From NCBI RefSeq assembly GCF_003576245.1, contig NZ_QWGA01000006.1, forward strand, positions 213,081 through 277,080: a DNA stretch of 64,000 bases, in the 5' to 3' direction. The DNA comes from Henriciella algicola (lineage in GTDB: Bacteria > Pseudomonadota > Alphaproteobacteria > Caulobacterales > Hyphomonadaceae). Both the position numbers and the translations under genes were made by a program. Under the pieces are notes generated by a model that ran no database searches, was not told the origin of the DNA, and saw only the letters and a list, made by a program, of their open reading frames with translations. Position 1 is the first letter of the stretch. Each line of letters begins with the position of its first letter. Shown here one piece after another: positions 45,800-55,145 of this stretch.

Positions 45800-46804
45800 T
45801 CAAACCGCGTAAAGACGGCGAAGCCATCGTGACTGGTCGCGATCTTCAAGAGGATTGAACGCCCGGCGCATGTGCAGGACCTGCCGGTTCTTGAACATGA
45901 GGAAGTGGCCGGGCTGAAGTGTGATCTGGGAAGACGGGACAGTTTTGGCCAGAACCGCCTGCAGATTGGCGAGCGTTTTCTGATATCGCGGATCGGGATC
46001 GTGCAACGACACGCTCGTCGGGTCATAGCGAAGGACGAGATTGCCTTCATCATCTTCCTCAAGGAGCGGGGTCGGCCGCCGCGAGGGTGCATAGATCGAC
46101 ACTTCATTCGACTGAGGCGGCTCGATCGCAAAGGCGCGGTGGGCAAGATATTTGAACGCGCCATGCTTGATTTCATTGAGCACGCTAATGGTCCGTTCCA
46201 GCTCAGTTGGAATATTCTCGAAATTGCGAATGCAGTCGAACGCTAGAATGCGAGGCACCTGCATGCATGCCGGGGCCTCCGAAGACAGTTCCGCAGACGG
46301 GTTGTCCATATGCAGGCCGAATTCGGCAGAGCCGTGCGAAGACTGGCTCTCCTCCTTGCCAGCGGCCGCCAACACATTGCGGAAGGCATAGCCCTGATTC
46401 TCGCTCGGACTGGCAAACGGGGTAAAGCCTGCCAAGCCGATCAGGCCCAGCACTTTTGCGTCTGACCGGAGCATGGCGCGTTCCGTTGCGGCGTCGGGGC
46501 GGCGATAGGGGGTCGGTGGGATATCCTCTTCTGCAAGTCGCGGCGTGTTGCTGATGTGAAGCGCCAGCGCGTCCTTGTTGCGGCGGAAATCCTGAATGGC
46601 CGCCCTGTGCCCGCTGGACAGACAATCGCGAAACGCCTCTGACATTTCAGTGCAGACGAGATCGAGGATTGCATCGATCTTCCTATCAGTACCGATACGG
46701 GCGAGCCCGTCGAGGATCGCCTGCTCGAGCGAAAGCTTTTCCTCGTCGCTCAGTATGAGCTGAACCGTTCGTGTGGGAATGTTGCTGTAGAATCCGTCCG
46801 CCAT
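45800..46804 (-). CDS. Fe(II)/2-oxoglutarate-dependent oxygenase, AsnO/clavaminate-synthase-like (334 aa)
   Basis: The double-stranded beta-helix iron site reads FGLHMDNPS (His and Asp; about residues 156-162) with the distal His in KNRQVLHMRRAF near the C-terminus; the following Arg would bind 2-oxoglutarate. GHRAAIQDFRRNKDALAL and SENQGYAFRNVL are typical of the AsnO branch that beta-hydroxylates free or carrier-bound amino acids. It is the first gene of a minus-strand set (oxygenase, SDR, small peptide) and is divergent from the NTPase operon, sharing a 230-base promoter region. Its ATG has a GGAGG-like site (AGGAGGCTTCC) before it. Confidence 0.82.
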   Translation of the reverse strand: MADGFYSNIPTRTVQLILSDEEKLSLEQAILDGLARIGTDRKIDAILDLVCTEMSEAFRDCLSSGHRAAIQDFRRNKDALALHISNTPRLAEEDIPPTPYRRPDAATERAMLRSDAKVLGLIGLAGFTPFASPSENQGYAFRNVLAAAGKEESQSSHGSAEFGLHMDNPSAELSSEAPACMQVPRILAFDCIRNFENIPTELERTISVLNEIKHGAFKYLAHRAFAIEPPQSNEVSIYAPSRRPTPLLEEDDEGNLVLRYDPTSVSLHDPDPRYQKTLANLQAVLAKTVPSSQITLQPGHFLMFKNRQVLHMRRAFNPLEDRDQSRWLRRLYAV

Positions 46805-47034
46805 GGAAGCCTCCTCTTATTGGGACGCTTCGAGCGGTAAGAGTGCCCTTAGGGTTTAAAACAGAAATTTTAGTAAAAATAGAATCCCAGAAAAACCGCC
46901 ATAATCCGTCACAATCCCAATTGTGGCCAGGATTTAGGATTTTGGCAGTAAAATCAGTCGCCGCAACGGATTGATCTGTCGGCGTTGACCGCGCATAAGC
47001 GGTCAAAAGGGTCGATGCAAGAGGAAATCTTCGG

Positions 47035-50000
47035 TTGAGGGAAGCTGGGAAGGACAATAGGGGCCGGAAGATCCGCGATGGGCGTTCACTTGATCAGGCC
47101 TTCTTCGGCGAGGACATTTGCTCGCGCTTCCGAAAATGCCATCTGCGATGGAAGATGGCGCCAGCCACCATGGCCGACGCCAACGCTACGCTTCCATGCA
47201 GATATATCGGACTCCGCGCCAAGGCGGTTGCTCTCGCGGTTTTCTTCGAACTCAGCACTCCTACCGAGCCGGACAGCAAAGTGGGAAGGCGCAGCGGCAG
47301 TGTGAAAGACCTAGTAGACCGCACGCGGGCCCGGTTTCCGGAGGAGACTAATCTGCGGTGGCCCGACACAAGAACGGAGGACCAGGTTGTCCAGTTTTTC
47401 AGGCGCTCGCGCCAAGTCAGCGCGATCCCTGAACCGCGTGCCAGAAGCATTCTCGACCATGTAGCCCGAACCGTTGCGGAGGTGCTCGATATCAGTGCCT
47501 CGGACATTCGCGATGTGCTCAATAAGGACTATATTCGTCCAAGCGAAATTCTGAATGCGCTTGAAAGCCTGCGCTCCAGCGGCGAGATCGAACGGACACT
47601 GGGTATCTCGCTGGCATCGAAGTTCAGCCCGGAGTTCCAGGGTCCGGCACATTCTGGAAGCGGCGCGGCGGCGCAAGTGCTTCAGGATCTCACCCATGAT
47701 CTGAGAACAGCCGGACCCGGCAAACGTATCATCGGACTTGTCGCCCCCCGCTTTGGTGGAAAGACATCCCTGCTCATCTCTCTTATGCAGGCTGCCGATA
47801 TCAATCCACGCTATAGCGGTTCGCAGGACCCGCGCCAGTTTTTCATCCGGGCGGAGCATAGCCGGAACCTGCCCGTCTTCGCGAAAGACTGCAACCATGC
47901 GGACTTTCACGAGCTTCTCACCAGCATGCTCGGATTTTTGAGCGGTGATCGATTGCCGGGCGGTGAGGTGCGCTTATCTGTTAATGACCAGCTGGCTCGG
48001 ATCCGGTCCCTGTCAGAGGGCCACCCAGCGCTATATGTCTTTGGCAATCTCGACGATTTTGGTGACGGCAGCATTCGTCTGAGCGTCCGTAATGCCGGCT
48101 TGCTGCGTCTGATCGATCTTCTCGTGAAGGCAAACGAAGACAATATCGTTATTTACTCCTGTCAACAGACGCTTGTTCAGCATCTGCAAGACGAGTCGCT
48201 ACTGCCTGGCGCGACGCGCATCATCGAACGTCAACTGCCTGAACAGACGCTTGAGGATGTGCTCGCAATCGGCAGTGAAGCAGCCCGCGCAATACTGACC
48301 GAAGAGCTGATCGGGTCCGATCGTAAGATCTCCGTGTCCGGTCAGACACTCTGCCTTCTTGCCGTCGCTGCCGATTTCGGTCTCGAAGGTGTGAAACTCC
48401 GCGAAGGTCTTGACGCGTTCCGCACCTCGGTTCGTGTCGGCAGGCGTAGCGAAGCAGAACAGGCTCTTGAATGGCTATGCTGGGAGGAAATGCGCCAGTC
48501 GGTTTCCCCGAACACGGTGCTGCTCTGGATTCTCGCTCTGACGGCAGCAAGTGATGACGGTCTGTCGGAAACCTCCATTCTGGGATTTGCGCAGGTTCTG
48601 AAAAGCCGGGGCCACATTTCCGAAATCGAGGACCCGCTGGGCGCGCTCGACAGCTTTATCAAGGACACACATGGCCGTGTCATCTATTCCGTCCGCGATC
48701 AGTCGCTTGAAGACTGCGAAAAGGACACGGTAGAAAAGGAAGCATTCGCGCTCGCCGGCACCAGATTTGCCCGCCGATATGTCATGGACATTGCCCTGTC
48801 CGACAGCCTTGTCACCTTCTTGCAGGACCGTTTTCCATCACTGTTCAGGACGGTAAGCGCTCTCATTTCAATCAGGGCGCGAGAGCGCGCACAGCTGTCA
48901 AAGCTTCAGATCAAATCGATTTACGGCACCGACAGGAGCCACTATCGGCGCGATGTTCAGGCTTACTGCCATCTTCTTTCCAGCATCGATGCCACCAAGG
49001 TGACGATCCACGCAGCCAGCGATGACGAAACCTCGAGCATTGTCGAAGAGGAAGTGTTTTCGATAGATCGTTCATGCGCACCGGCCGAAGTTCTGAGGTA
49101 CGCGTATTTTCGCATCCTCAGGAAGGATATCGACAGGTCCAACCGAATGACAATGGTTCTGGACGATGACACTACCCGTCTGCAGCTCTATCTGCAGCTC
49201 TTCTTCGTTGGCGAACCGTTCAGTTCGCGCATCGTGGCTGCATCCCAACTTCCCGCCAGAATTCCCGACTATCTGCGGAAGGCATTTTCGGCCCAGGACA
49301 TTGCCTCCGTCCTGGTCAGTATTGCCCTTTCCGCCTTTTTCTCCAATCGGTTCGATATTGTCCTACGCGCCGCCCGGCTGGCGGATGGATTGGTCGAGGC
49401 CCAGGCTGACAAGTCAGGGCTGGACCAGCTGAGGTCTCAATTCATGCGGGTTTGGTGCGCAGAACTCGATGCCCTCTTTCTCTTGTGCAGAACGCTGGAA
49501 ACGGCGAAGATCAGCTGGACGCCGGTGGAGGAAAGGCTCGAGGCGCTGAAAGCTGAGTGTGAGCAAATTTCCGACCCAAAACTCAAGCGACTGGCGCTGC
49601 AGCGGCTTCGCTTTCATGAAGTTCGCCTCAGTCATTATTGCAGGGACAGGGACTCGACGCTGCGGCTGGTCGAGGACAGCCTGACAAGGGCGGCAGAGAT
49701 CAACCGCAGCACATCCACCAGCTCGGGAGCCTTGAGCGGCCGAAATGTCAGAATCCTGATAAAGGCCCTGCTCGGTGATCCCCTGTTCGACTGGGCAGAC
49801 GGCATTTCCGATCCCGACATCAGGCGAAAAGCCGTGCGCCAGGCAAAATCGCTGCTCGCCCACAATATCGCCAGGCTCAGCCGTTTCAGCGGAGGAGACA
49901 GAGTTGCGGTCCTGATTGACGCGGCGCTCATCGAGCTTGCCGATGCTAATCCCATGGCGGCCTATGACTTCATCACGCAGGCCGATGACTCAATTCATTA

Positions 50001-50346
50001 TCCGGACCTCAGCCACAGCCTGCGCCTCGACCTGCTGTGGCACAAGGCTCAAATCTTCACCGCCCTCGGCGAGGGGCTGTGTGAGGTACCGTACGGCAGA
50101 CTGGGCATCGACAGTGCGGGCCTTCTCGACGAAGCGCTTCTGGCGGCCGATCAGCTCCACGAACTGAGCGGTGAGAATTATCCTTTTCACTCTGCTCTGG
50201 CGTCATGCGCCAAGGACAAGATCCGCCGCGCGCTTTATCCCGGCCAATCCGCCCCGGACACGCTTGCAGCAGCATCGTCGCTATTCCAGAAGCTGGGCGT
50301 GAAAACCAAGGTCGGGAGGGCGCATGCTGATCAGGGTTCCAAGTGA
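47035..50346 (+). CDS. large P-loop NTPase, first gene of candidate new system (1103 aa)
   Basis: TTG 47035 has an AGAGGA site eight to nine bases before it, but the first 40 residues look poorly coding, so ATG at 47155 or 47170 is a serious alternative. About residues 95-220 form a helical region. Walker A APRFGGKTS (about 236-244) and a Walker-B-like LYVFGNLDDF (about 332-341) identify a STAND- or AAA-like NTPase; a sensor-like VIYSCQQT follows. The remaining 650 residues are alpha-helical with no recognised enzyme motif and resemble helical repeats. No signal peptide is present. I recognise no known protein of this layout. Its stop overlaps the next gene by 23 bases. Confidence 0.8.
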   Translation: MREAGKDNRGRKIRDGRSLDQAFFGEDICSRFRKCHLRWKMAPATMADANATLPCRYIGLRAKAVALAVFFELSTPTEPDSKVGRRSGSVKDLVDRTRARFPEETNLRWPDTRTEDQVVQFFRRSRQVSAIPEPRARSILDHVARTVAEVLDISASDIRDVLNKDYIRPSEILNALESLRSSGEIERTLGISLASKFSPEFQGPAHSGSGAAAQVLQDLTHDLRTAGPGKRIIGLVAPRFGGKTSLLISLMQAADINPRYSGSQDPRQFFIRAEHSRNLPVFAKDCNHADFHELLTSMLGFLSGDRLPGGEVRLSVNDQLARIRSLSEGHPALYVFGNLDDFGDGSIRLSVRNAGLLRLIDLLVKANEDNIVIYSCQQTLVQHLQDESLLPGATRIIERQLPEQTLEDVLAIGSEAARAILTEELIGSDRKISVSGQTLCLLAVAADFGLEGVKLREGLDAFRTSVRVGRRSEAEQALEWLCWEEMRQSVSPNTVLLWILALTAASDDGLSETSILGFAQVLKSRGHISEIEDPLGALDSFIKDTHGRVIYSVRDQSLEDCEKDTVEKEAFALAGTRFARRYVMDIALSDSLVTFLQDRFPSLFRTVSALISIRARERAQLSKLQIKSIYGTDRSHYRRDVQAYCHLLSSIDATKVTIHAASDDETSSIVEEEVFSIDRSCAPAEVLRYAYFRILRKDIDRSNRMTMVLDDDTTRLQLYLQLFFVGEPFSSRIVAASQLPARIPDYLRKAFSAQDIASVLVSIALSAFFSNRFDIVLRAARLADGLVEAQADKSGLDQLRSQFMRVWCAELDALFLLCRTLETAKISWTPVEERLEALKAECEQISDPKLKRLALQRLRFHEVRLSHYCRDRDSTLRLVEDSLTRAAEINRSTSTSSGALSGRNVRILIKALLGDPLFDWADGISDPDIRRKAVRQAKSLLAHNIARLSRFSGGDRVAVLIDAALIELADANPMAAYDFITQADDSIHYPDLSHSLRLDLLWHKAQIFTALGEGLCEVPYGRLGIDSAGLLDEALLAADQLHELSGENYPFHSALASCAKDKIRRALYPGQSAPDTLAAASSLFQKLGVKTKVGRAHADQGSK

Positions 50347-51481
50347 AGCGACAATCGCCTCATGTGAATCGGCACTTCGAAAAATCGAAGACCGGGCATC
50401 AGGGGCACATCAGATCCTCTTGCCGACCCATTTCAAGAGGATGGAAATGGGAGCGGAGATCGCGTGGGTACAGATGCTTCTCACCTGGGCTCAGGGGGAG
50501 CCGTCAGGCGCCTTGCAGACCTTCGCCGATTCTCCTGACGACCAGCAGGTTGACCGGCTCACCGACAGGATGATTGGCACAGTTGCGTCGCTGTGCGCAG
50601 GGCGCGTTGTCAGCAAATCTTCGGGCAAAGATCTGACAGATGCCTATCGCGCAAAGGCGCTGGACCGGCTGAATGCCCTTCAGGACAGACGGCCCAACCA
50701 GGCGACGAAAGGCCCCTCCATCGAAGTCATCACTGGCGACGATTATGGCCGCGACAAGCCAGCAAGCTTCTATCCGCGAACCCGTGACGGCTCTCGCCTG
50801 CTTGGAAGCCGGGATTATTTCATGCGGGCTGCGCCGCGAATGCTGGGCGCCATATCCCGGCAGGTCAGCTGGTTGGAGCAAGACGAGTTGTCGCAGAGGA
50901 CATTCGGCACTCTGCTCTATGAAGCCTTCCGCAATACCGAAGACCATGCGCGCCGTGACCTGGATGGCAATATCGTCAATCACAGTTACAGGCTCGTCCA
51001 GGCCTCCTTTGCCGGGCAGCTGCCGGAAGCACTCGACAGGGCAACGGCCGGATATGCTCCACTGAGGAAGTATATCAGGCGGTTCAGTCCGAAGGCGGGC
51101 CATAAGCAGCTGTCATTTGTCACGCTCTCCATCCTCGATTCAGGTCCCGGATTTGCGCAGACTTGGACGCAGAAGCCGCTGCAGCAGCTCAGCGATGAGG
51201 AGGAGTATGCGGCCACGCTCGACTGCTTTACGGCGGGTACGCGAAAGGCGCATGACGTGTATGGCCGCGGCCTCGTTCTCGTGCGTGAGTTCCTGCGAAA
51301 GTCGAATGGCTTCTTGCGGCTGAGAACGGGCCGCATGTCCCTCTTCTATGACGCGCACGCCGACGTGTCGCCAGACGGTCCGATCCCAGTCGAGCGCTGG
51401 CGTCCAGAGTCCGGTACACAATTGGCGCCTGTGTCCGGCGCCCTATTGACGATGATGTTTCCGGTGAGAGGCACGCATTGA
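50324..51481 (+). CDS. GHKL-ATPase-like protein, second gene of candidate new system (385 aa)
   Basis: The ATP-binding GHKL fold is read from the N-box LLYEAFRNTEDHARR (Glu and Asn about residues 202-206), the G1 box ILDSGPGFA (about 268-276), the G2 box GRGLVLVREFL (about 314-324) and the closing strand GALLTMMFPV. About 175 N-terminal residues of a helical domain precede it. No HisKA domain and no transducer domain of Hsp90, MutL or gyrase is visible, so it is neither a standard sensor kinase nor a topoisomerase. It shares 23 bases with the first gene and ends in an overlap with the third, so the three are translated together. Confidence 0.8.
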   Translation: MLIRVPSEATIASCESALRKIEDRASGAHQILLPTHFKRMEMGAEIAWVQMLLTWAQGEPSGALQTFADSPDDQQVDRLTDRMIGTVASLCAGRVVSKSSGKDLTDAYRAKALDRLNALQDRRPNQATKGPSIEVITGDDYGRDKPASFYPRTRDGSRLLGSRDYFMRAAPRMLGAISRQVSWLEQDELSQRTFGTLLYEAFRNTEDHARRDLDGNIVNHSYRLVQASFAGQLPEALDRATAGYAPLRKYIRRFSPKAGHKQLSFVTLSILDSGPGFAQTWTQKPLQQLSDEEEYAATLDCFTAGTRKAHDVYGRGLVLVREFLRKSNGFLRLRTGRMSLFYDAHADVSPDGPIPVERWRPESGTQLAPVSGALLTMMFPVRGTH

Positions 51482-53745
51482 AACCCCTGTTTGATATACG
51501 CTGTGACCTTGAAGACGGTCCGAGCCTGCACGAAGTGCTGCTAGTCTTTTCTCACCGGGGCCAAGTCAATTGCGACTATCTTGCCGACCGGCTCGACCGA
51601 AATATCAAGGCCAATCTTCCGCCCGACGAAATCCTGATTGCCGTGCCCGCGCCCCTGGCAAACGACACCGCGCAGCTGCTGCAGGAGGACATCACGCTGA
51701 AGGCTCATATAAAGCGGTTTGCCAAACGCTCGACGATCACCGTGGTCGGGTTCGGGCTGCAGGGTGAGGACGTGAAACACATCCACGTTGATGGACCTCA
51801 AGCCCCCTTTCAGACCCAACTCAGCGACTTGCCGCGGCGTGTGATGACAGCCATTTTCCAGAAACATGGCGGGTTCGTCCAGTCGCGGGAGACCTACCAT
51901 TTCGTGAATCCGTCGCAACGGCACACGCGCCAGTTCATACGTGTTTCGAACATTCTGGTGAGCGCGGGCGAAATCGGTTTCATGGCCTATGCCTGTCTTC
52001 CTTTCATCCCTCAATTGATCGACCGTATATTTCTGGATACACCGACGCTGCATTCGGTCGCGGCCTCCATCAATGAAATCCGGGCAGCGTTCAACGCACC
52101 GCTCCTCGACGTTGAAAATTTCAGGTCCTATGACGGCCTGTCCGGCGGCGGCTTCGAATTCGATGACCAGAGCCTGGTCCTGATTTCAGCCTCGTCGAGC
52201 GGCGGCCTCGCGCGCAAACTGACAGGAGAATACGACGTACTGCCTGAAAATATCGTGCACCTCATTTATCTCGGCAACGGCGCAGACAGGATCAGGGCGG
52301 TGTGCGACCTCGCCCTGGACCAGAAGCTCAACCCGTACGGTGTTCGCAAACTTCCAGAAGTCTATTCAAGCGAGGATTGCAAATACTGCCGTGAAGGTTC
52401 GTTCCAGGTTCACCTGCATGGTGACCAGTTCGACATCAAGGGCCCGCAGCCCGAACCGGTTCTTCTGCGCAAACAGGATGCCCCTCGCAGCCTCGCTGAG
52501 ACCATGTCCAGAATGGTCGGACTACGCGCCTTGTCGATCATGCTCGGAGAGGATGAAACAAGCCGCAAGCGCGATTTTTTCGTGGAGTTTGAAAACCTGC
52601 TGGGCGACGCGTCCTATCAGAGGCGGGTAGAGTTCGTTCTGCGCAGGACCATCCCGGCAAGTGCCACACATATCATCCAGATCGATGAGTATTCGGCCAG
52701 TCTCGCCAAACTTGTGAAGGAATTCATAAGCGACAATAATGGCAATGCGGACATCCTTGGACCAGATGACATTGACAGGATCAAGCCCGACGAAAAGACG
52801 ACTATCCTTGTCGTGGCAGCCGCCATCGAAAGCGGCCGGTGTCTGACCGATATCAACCGGGATCTTCGATCGGTGGCACAGGGCTCGCCAATCATCTTCT
52901 TGGTGGGCGTCGAGAAGACGACGGCAATGGGCCGGCGCGAGGCGCTGAAGAACACGCTGGTGCAGACCCGGAACGCCATCAAGCATGACTTTTTCGCGAT
53001 CGACCAGCTGACCCTGCCTAGAGCCAGCGCACACACCGCCTGGAATGATGAACTAGAATTCCTGACCCGCTTTCAGCCCACGCTGTCGAAATTCGACGAG
53101 GACCGCGTATCGGCACGTCTTGGCAGGCTCAGGAAGACATCGGAACCGCTCATCGATGACCTTTTCCTGGCTGCGCCCAACAACAAGGTTCTCAAGATTC
53201 AGGAGGGGTTCGTGTTCTGGTCTGCAAGCACCAAATTCGCTGAAGCTACCCAAGCCGATGTCTACTTCACCATTGCCTCGGTGCTCCAGCGGCTTCGGGC
53301 CAATACGGACGAGGACCAGGCCAAGTCAGCGATCCGCAGTGTGTGGTACCATCAGACTGTAATCGATCCGGCCAATTTTGCGCGGTTCAATGACGATATC
53401 ATACAGGCCTGCCTGCTTCGGGCGGCCACGCCATCGGAGCTGAACTATACCGATTCAGCCGAGGAAAGCCGTGAGCTAGCCCGGATCATAACCGGCATCG
53501 TGCGCGCGGCCGACCGGGTGCGTGGCCAGGCGGCGCCGGAATTCATGCTTGCGCTCGCAACACGGCGCCTGAAGCTTCGCGATGAAGACCTTCTCGGCGT
53601 GCTCGAGGCGGCAGACAGCCGCCGCGATCTGCTACGGGGCCTGTCTGAATGCATCCGGACTGACCGCCCTGACCTTAACGCCGCCAAAGCCTACGGACCG
53701 TCCGCGGACCCAGTTGCAGACAATCCGGTCTCAAAGCCAACATGA
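51478..53745 (+). CDS. phosphoribosyltransferase-like protein, third gene of candidate new system (755 aa)
   Basis: The start is a TTG overlapping the previous stop (TTGA), with GAGAGG before it. About residues 138-160 (YHFVNPSQRHTRQFIRVSN) look like the start of an orotate-phosphoribosyltransferase fold, and LVLISASSSGGLARKL (about 231-247) stands where the PRPP loop would be, with the usual acidic residues lost. SEDCKYCREG (about 299-308) adds a Cys-X2-Cys. A second PRTase-like segment ILVVAAAIESGRCLTDIN (about 443-460) again lacks the acidic pair. The last 230 residues are helical. It is probably a degenerate or altered PRTase module; nucleotide sensing or production is conceivable but not shown. 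Confidence 0.75.
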   Translation: MKPLFDIRCDLEDGPSLHEVLLVFSHRGQVNCDYLADRLDRNIKANLPPDEILIAVPAPLANDTAQLLQEDITLKAHIKRFAKRSTITVVGFGLQGEDVKHIHVDGPQAPFQTQLSDLPRRVMTAIFQKHGGFVQSRETYHFVNPSQRHTRQFIRVSNILVSAGEIGFMAYACLPFIPQLIDRIFLDTPTLHSVAASINEIRAAFNAPLLDVENFRSYDGLSGGGFEFDDQSLVLISASSSGGLARKLTGEYDVLPENIVHLIYLGNGADRIRAVCDLALDQKLNPYGVRKLPEVYSSEDCKYCREGSFQVHLHGDQFDIKGPQPEPVLLRKQDAPRSLAETMSRMVGLRALSIMLGEDETSRKRDFFVEFENLLGDASYQRRVEFVLRRTIPASATHIIQIDEYSASLAKLVKEFISDNNGNADILGPDDIDRIKPDEKTTILVVAAAIESGRCLTDINRDLRSVAQGSPIIFLVGVEKTTAMGRREALKNTLVQTRNAIKHDFFAIDQLTLPRASAHTAWNDELEFLTRFQPTLSKFDEDRVSARLGRLRKTSEPLIDDLFLAAPNNKVLKIQEGFVFWSASTKFAEATQADVYFTIASVLQRLRANTDEDQAKSAIRSVWYHQTVIDPANFARFNDDIIQACLLRAATPSELNYTDSAEESRELARIITGIVRAADRVRGQAAPEFMLALATRRLKLRDEDLLGVLEAADSRRDLLRGLSECIRTDRPDLNAAKAYGPSADPVADNPVSKPT

Positions 53746-54086
53746 ATTCCGCCGCAATCCATGGAAAGAGCACTGTCAGGCAGCTTTCCCGGTGAAAAAG
53801 TAGTCGAATCCGCAGTCACCTTCGCATACCGCATGTTATGCGACGCCAGGCCCAATCGTCCCCCAGGGTCGGTGGCCTCATATTTTCAAGTACCTGTCCT
53901 GACTTCACCGGATCACCACCGTCATCACCTACCTGCAAGTGAGACCCGAAGAGGTCCCCTCCGCAGGAAGTTTGGCGCTTCCTACGAATAGTACTGCGCG
54001 ATGACGCGGCGGTGGCTGCAGGCCGCGTTATGAAGGCGGCGTCTGCTTTCGAGAATTAGCTGACCCGCCGGTCGCATAATTGCCAC
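53746..54086. other. gap of 341 bases without recognised gene
   Basis: After the third NTPase-operon gene there is only a short 17-codon frame from 53742 and overlapping noise frames. No hairpin with a T run was seen. It ends at the stop of a convergent lipoprotein gene. Confidence 0.5.
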
Positions 54087-54719
54087 TTATGAGTTGCCGC
54101 CCGTCTGTCGCTCATCTACCGCGGCAAGAAACCCGCGCAAATAGGACTGAGGCATCTCAACAATCATATCATTACGCTGGCCCACAATCTTAAACGTAAG
54201 CACTGGGCGCTCGGCGAGTTCACGAAGCTGGGGCATAGTCATATCGATCCCGACAAGTTCCGTCTTTAGGCAATTCAGACCGATGCAGTCCACGTCGCTA
54301 TCGATCCGGGTGACCTCGAACGCTTCACCTTGGCTGTAGGCCGCGCGGTAGCCCGGCCAGTCGCCTTGTGTCGATTGCCGCACCCTGATTTGGACGTCGC
54401 TGAAGTCGATCACGTCTGCGCCCGAGCGGCCGATATCGAAGGCGCGCAGGTGATAGATATTATACCCGTCGGTCCATTTGTTTCGCTCAGGGTCGAGGTA
54501 ACGGATCTCCGGGCCTATCGCCGTTCGTGTGCCCATGTGCGGATCATCTTCAAATGTCACCGCAGCTCGTACCGCTTCGAAACTCGTCACGCTCTCAGAC
54601 GCCGCTGCTGCGCTACCGCTTGCCCGCACACTTTCTGGTGTCGAGACATTCGTGGCGCAGGCGCCGAGTGAGGCTGCCAGTGCACCCGCCGCGATAGTGG
54701 TCAAAGGTCTGTATTTCAT
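54087..54719 (-). CDS. hypothetical lipoprotein (210 aa)
   Basis: A lipoprotein signal with the lipobox SLGAC (Cys about residue 22) is followed by a Ser/Ala-rich linker (ASGSAAAASES) and a beta-rich domain of about 150 residues. It contains VDCIGLNCLKTE, whose two Cys residues (five apart) may form a disulfide. I do not recognise the family. It reads away from the XRE regulator gene, so the two may be co-controlled. Confidence 0.75.
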   Translation of the reverse strand: MKYRPLTTIAAGALAASLGACATNVSTPESVRASGSAAAASESVTSFEAVRAAVTFEDDPHMGTRTAIGPEIRYLDPERNKWTDGYNIYHLRAFDIGRSGADVIDFSDVQIRVRQSTQGDWPGYRAAYSQGEAFEVTRIDSDVDCIGLNCLKTELVGIDMTMPQLRELAERPVLTFKIVGQRNDMIVEMPQSYLRGFLAAVDERQTGGNS

Positions 54720-54837
54720 GAAACTCTCCTTAGATGCTTATGAGTCTCACTACCGCTCGTTTCGACACAGAGTTCAAGGAGAAAATGATACTTATAGGCT
54801 GTAGTCTCATCGTCTACGCCGGTCTCCTGTCCAGGGT

Positions 54838-55050
54838 ATGGATGTACGGGTTCTCGTCGGCGCAAATACAAAGCGACTCCGCAGGCTGAAAGGCTGGTCG
54901 CAGGAAGAGCTTGCCCACCAGTCGGGTTTGCACCGCACCTATGTTTCAGGCGTGGAGAGAGGCGTGCGCAATCCAACCGTCACGGTGCTGGCGGAGCTGG
55001 CGAAGGCGCTAGACGCCTCACCAGGCGAGTTCTTTAAAGAGCCATCATAG
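54838..55050 (+). CDS. XRE-family regulator (70 aa)
   Basis: The whole protein is one helix-turn-helix domain (RLRRLKGWSQEELAHQSGLH and GVERGVRNPTVTVLAELAKAL), as in small Cro/C-protein-like regulators of restriction-modification systems and prophages. It has no extra domain. It is divergent from the lipoprotein gene and about 2 kb from the DNA methyltransferase gene, but no restriction gene was seen. Confidence 0.9.
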   Translation: MDVRVLVGANTKRLRRLKGWSQEELAHQSGLHRTYVSGVERGVRNPTVTVLAELAKALDASPGEFFKEPS

Positions 55051-55145
55051 CGCACCAGCGAGCCGGTAGTGGAAGAACAGTCCACCATCCCCAAAAAAGG
55101 AGGCGGACTGACACGCAGCCCGCCTCGCCTTCGCAATAGGACTCA

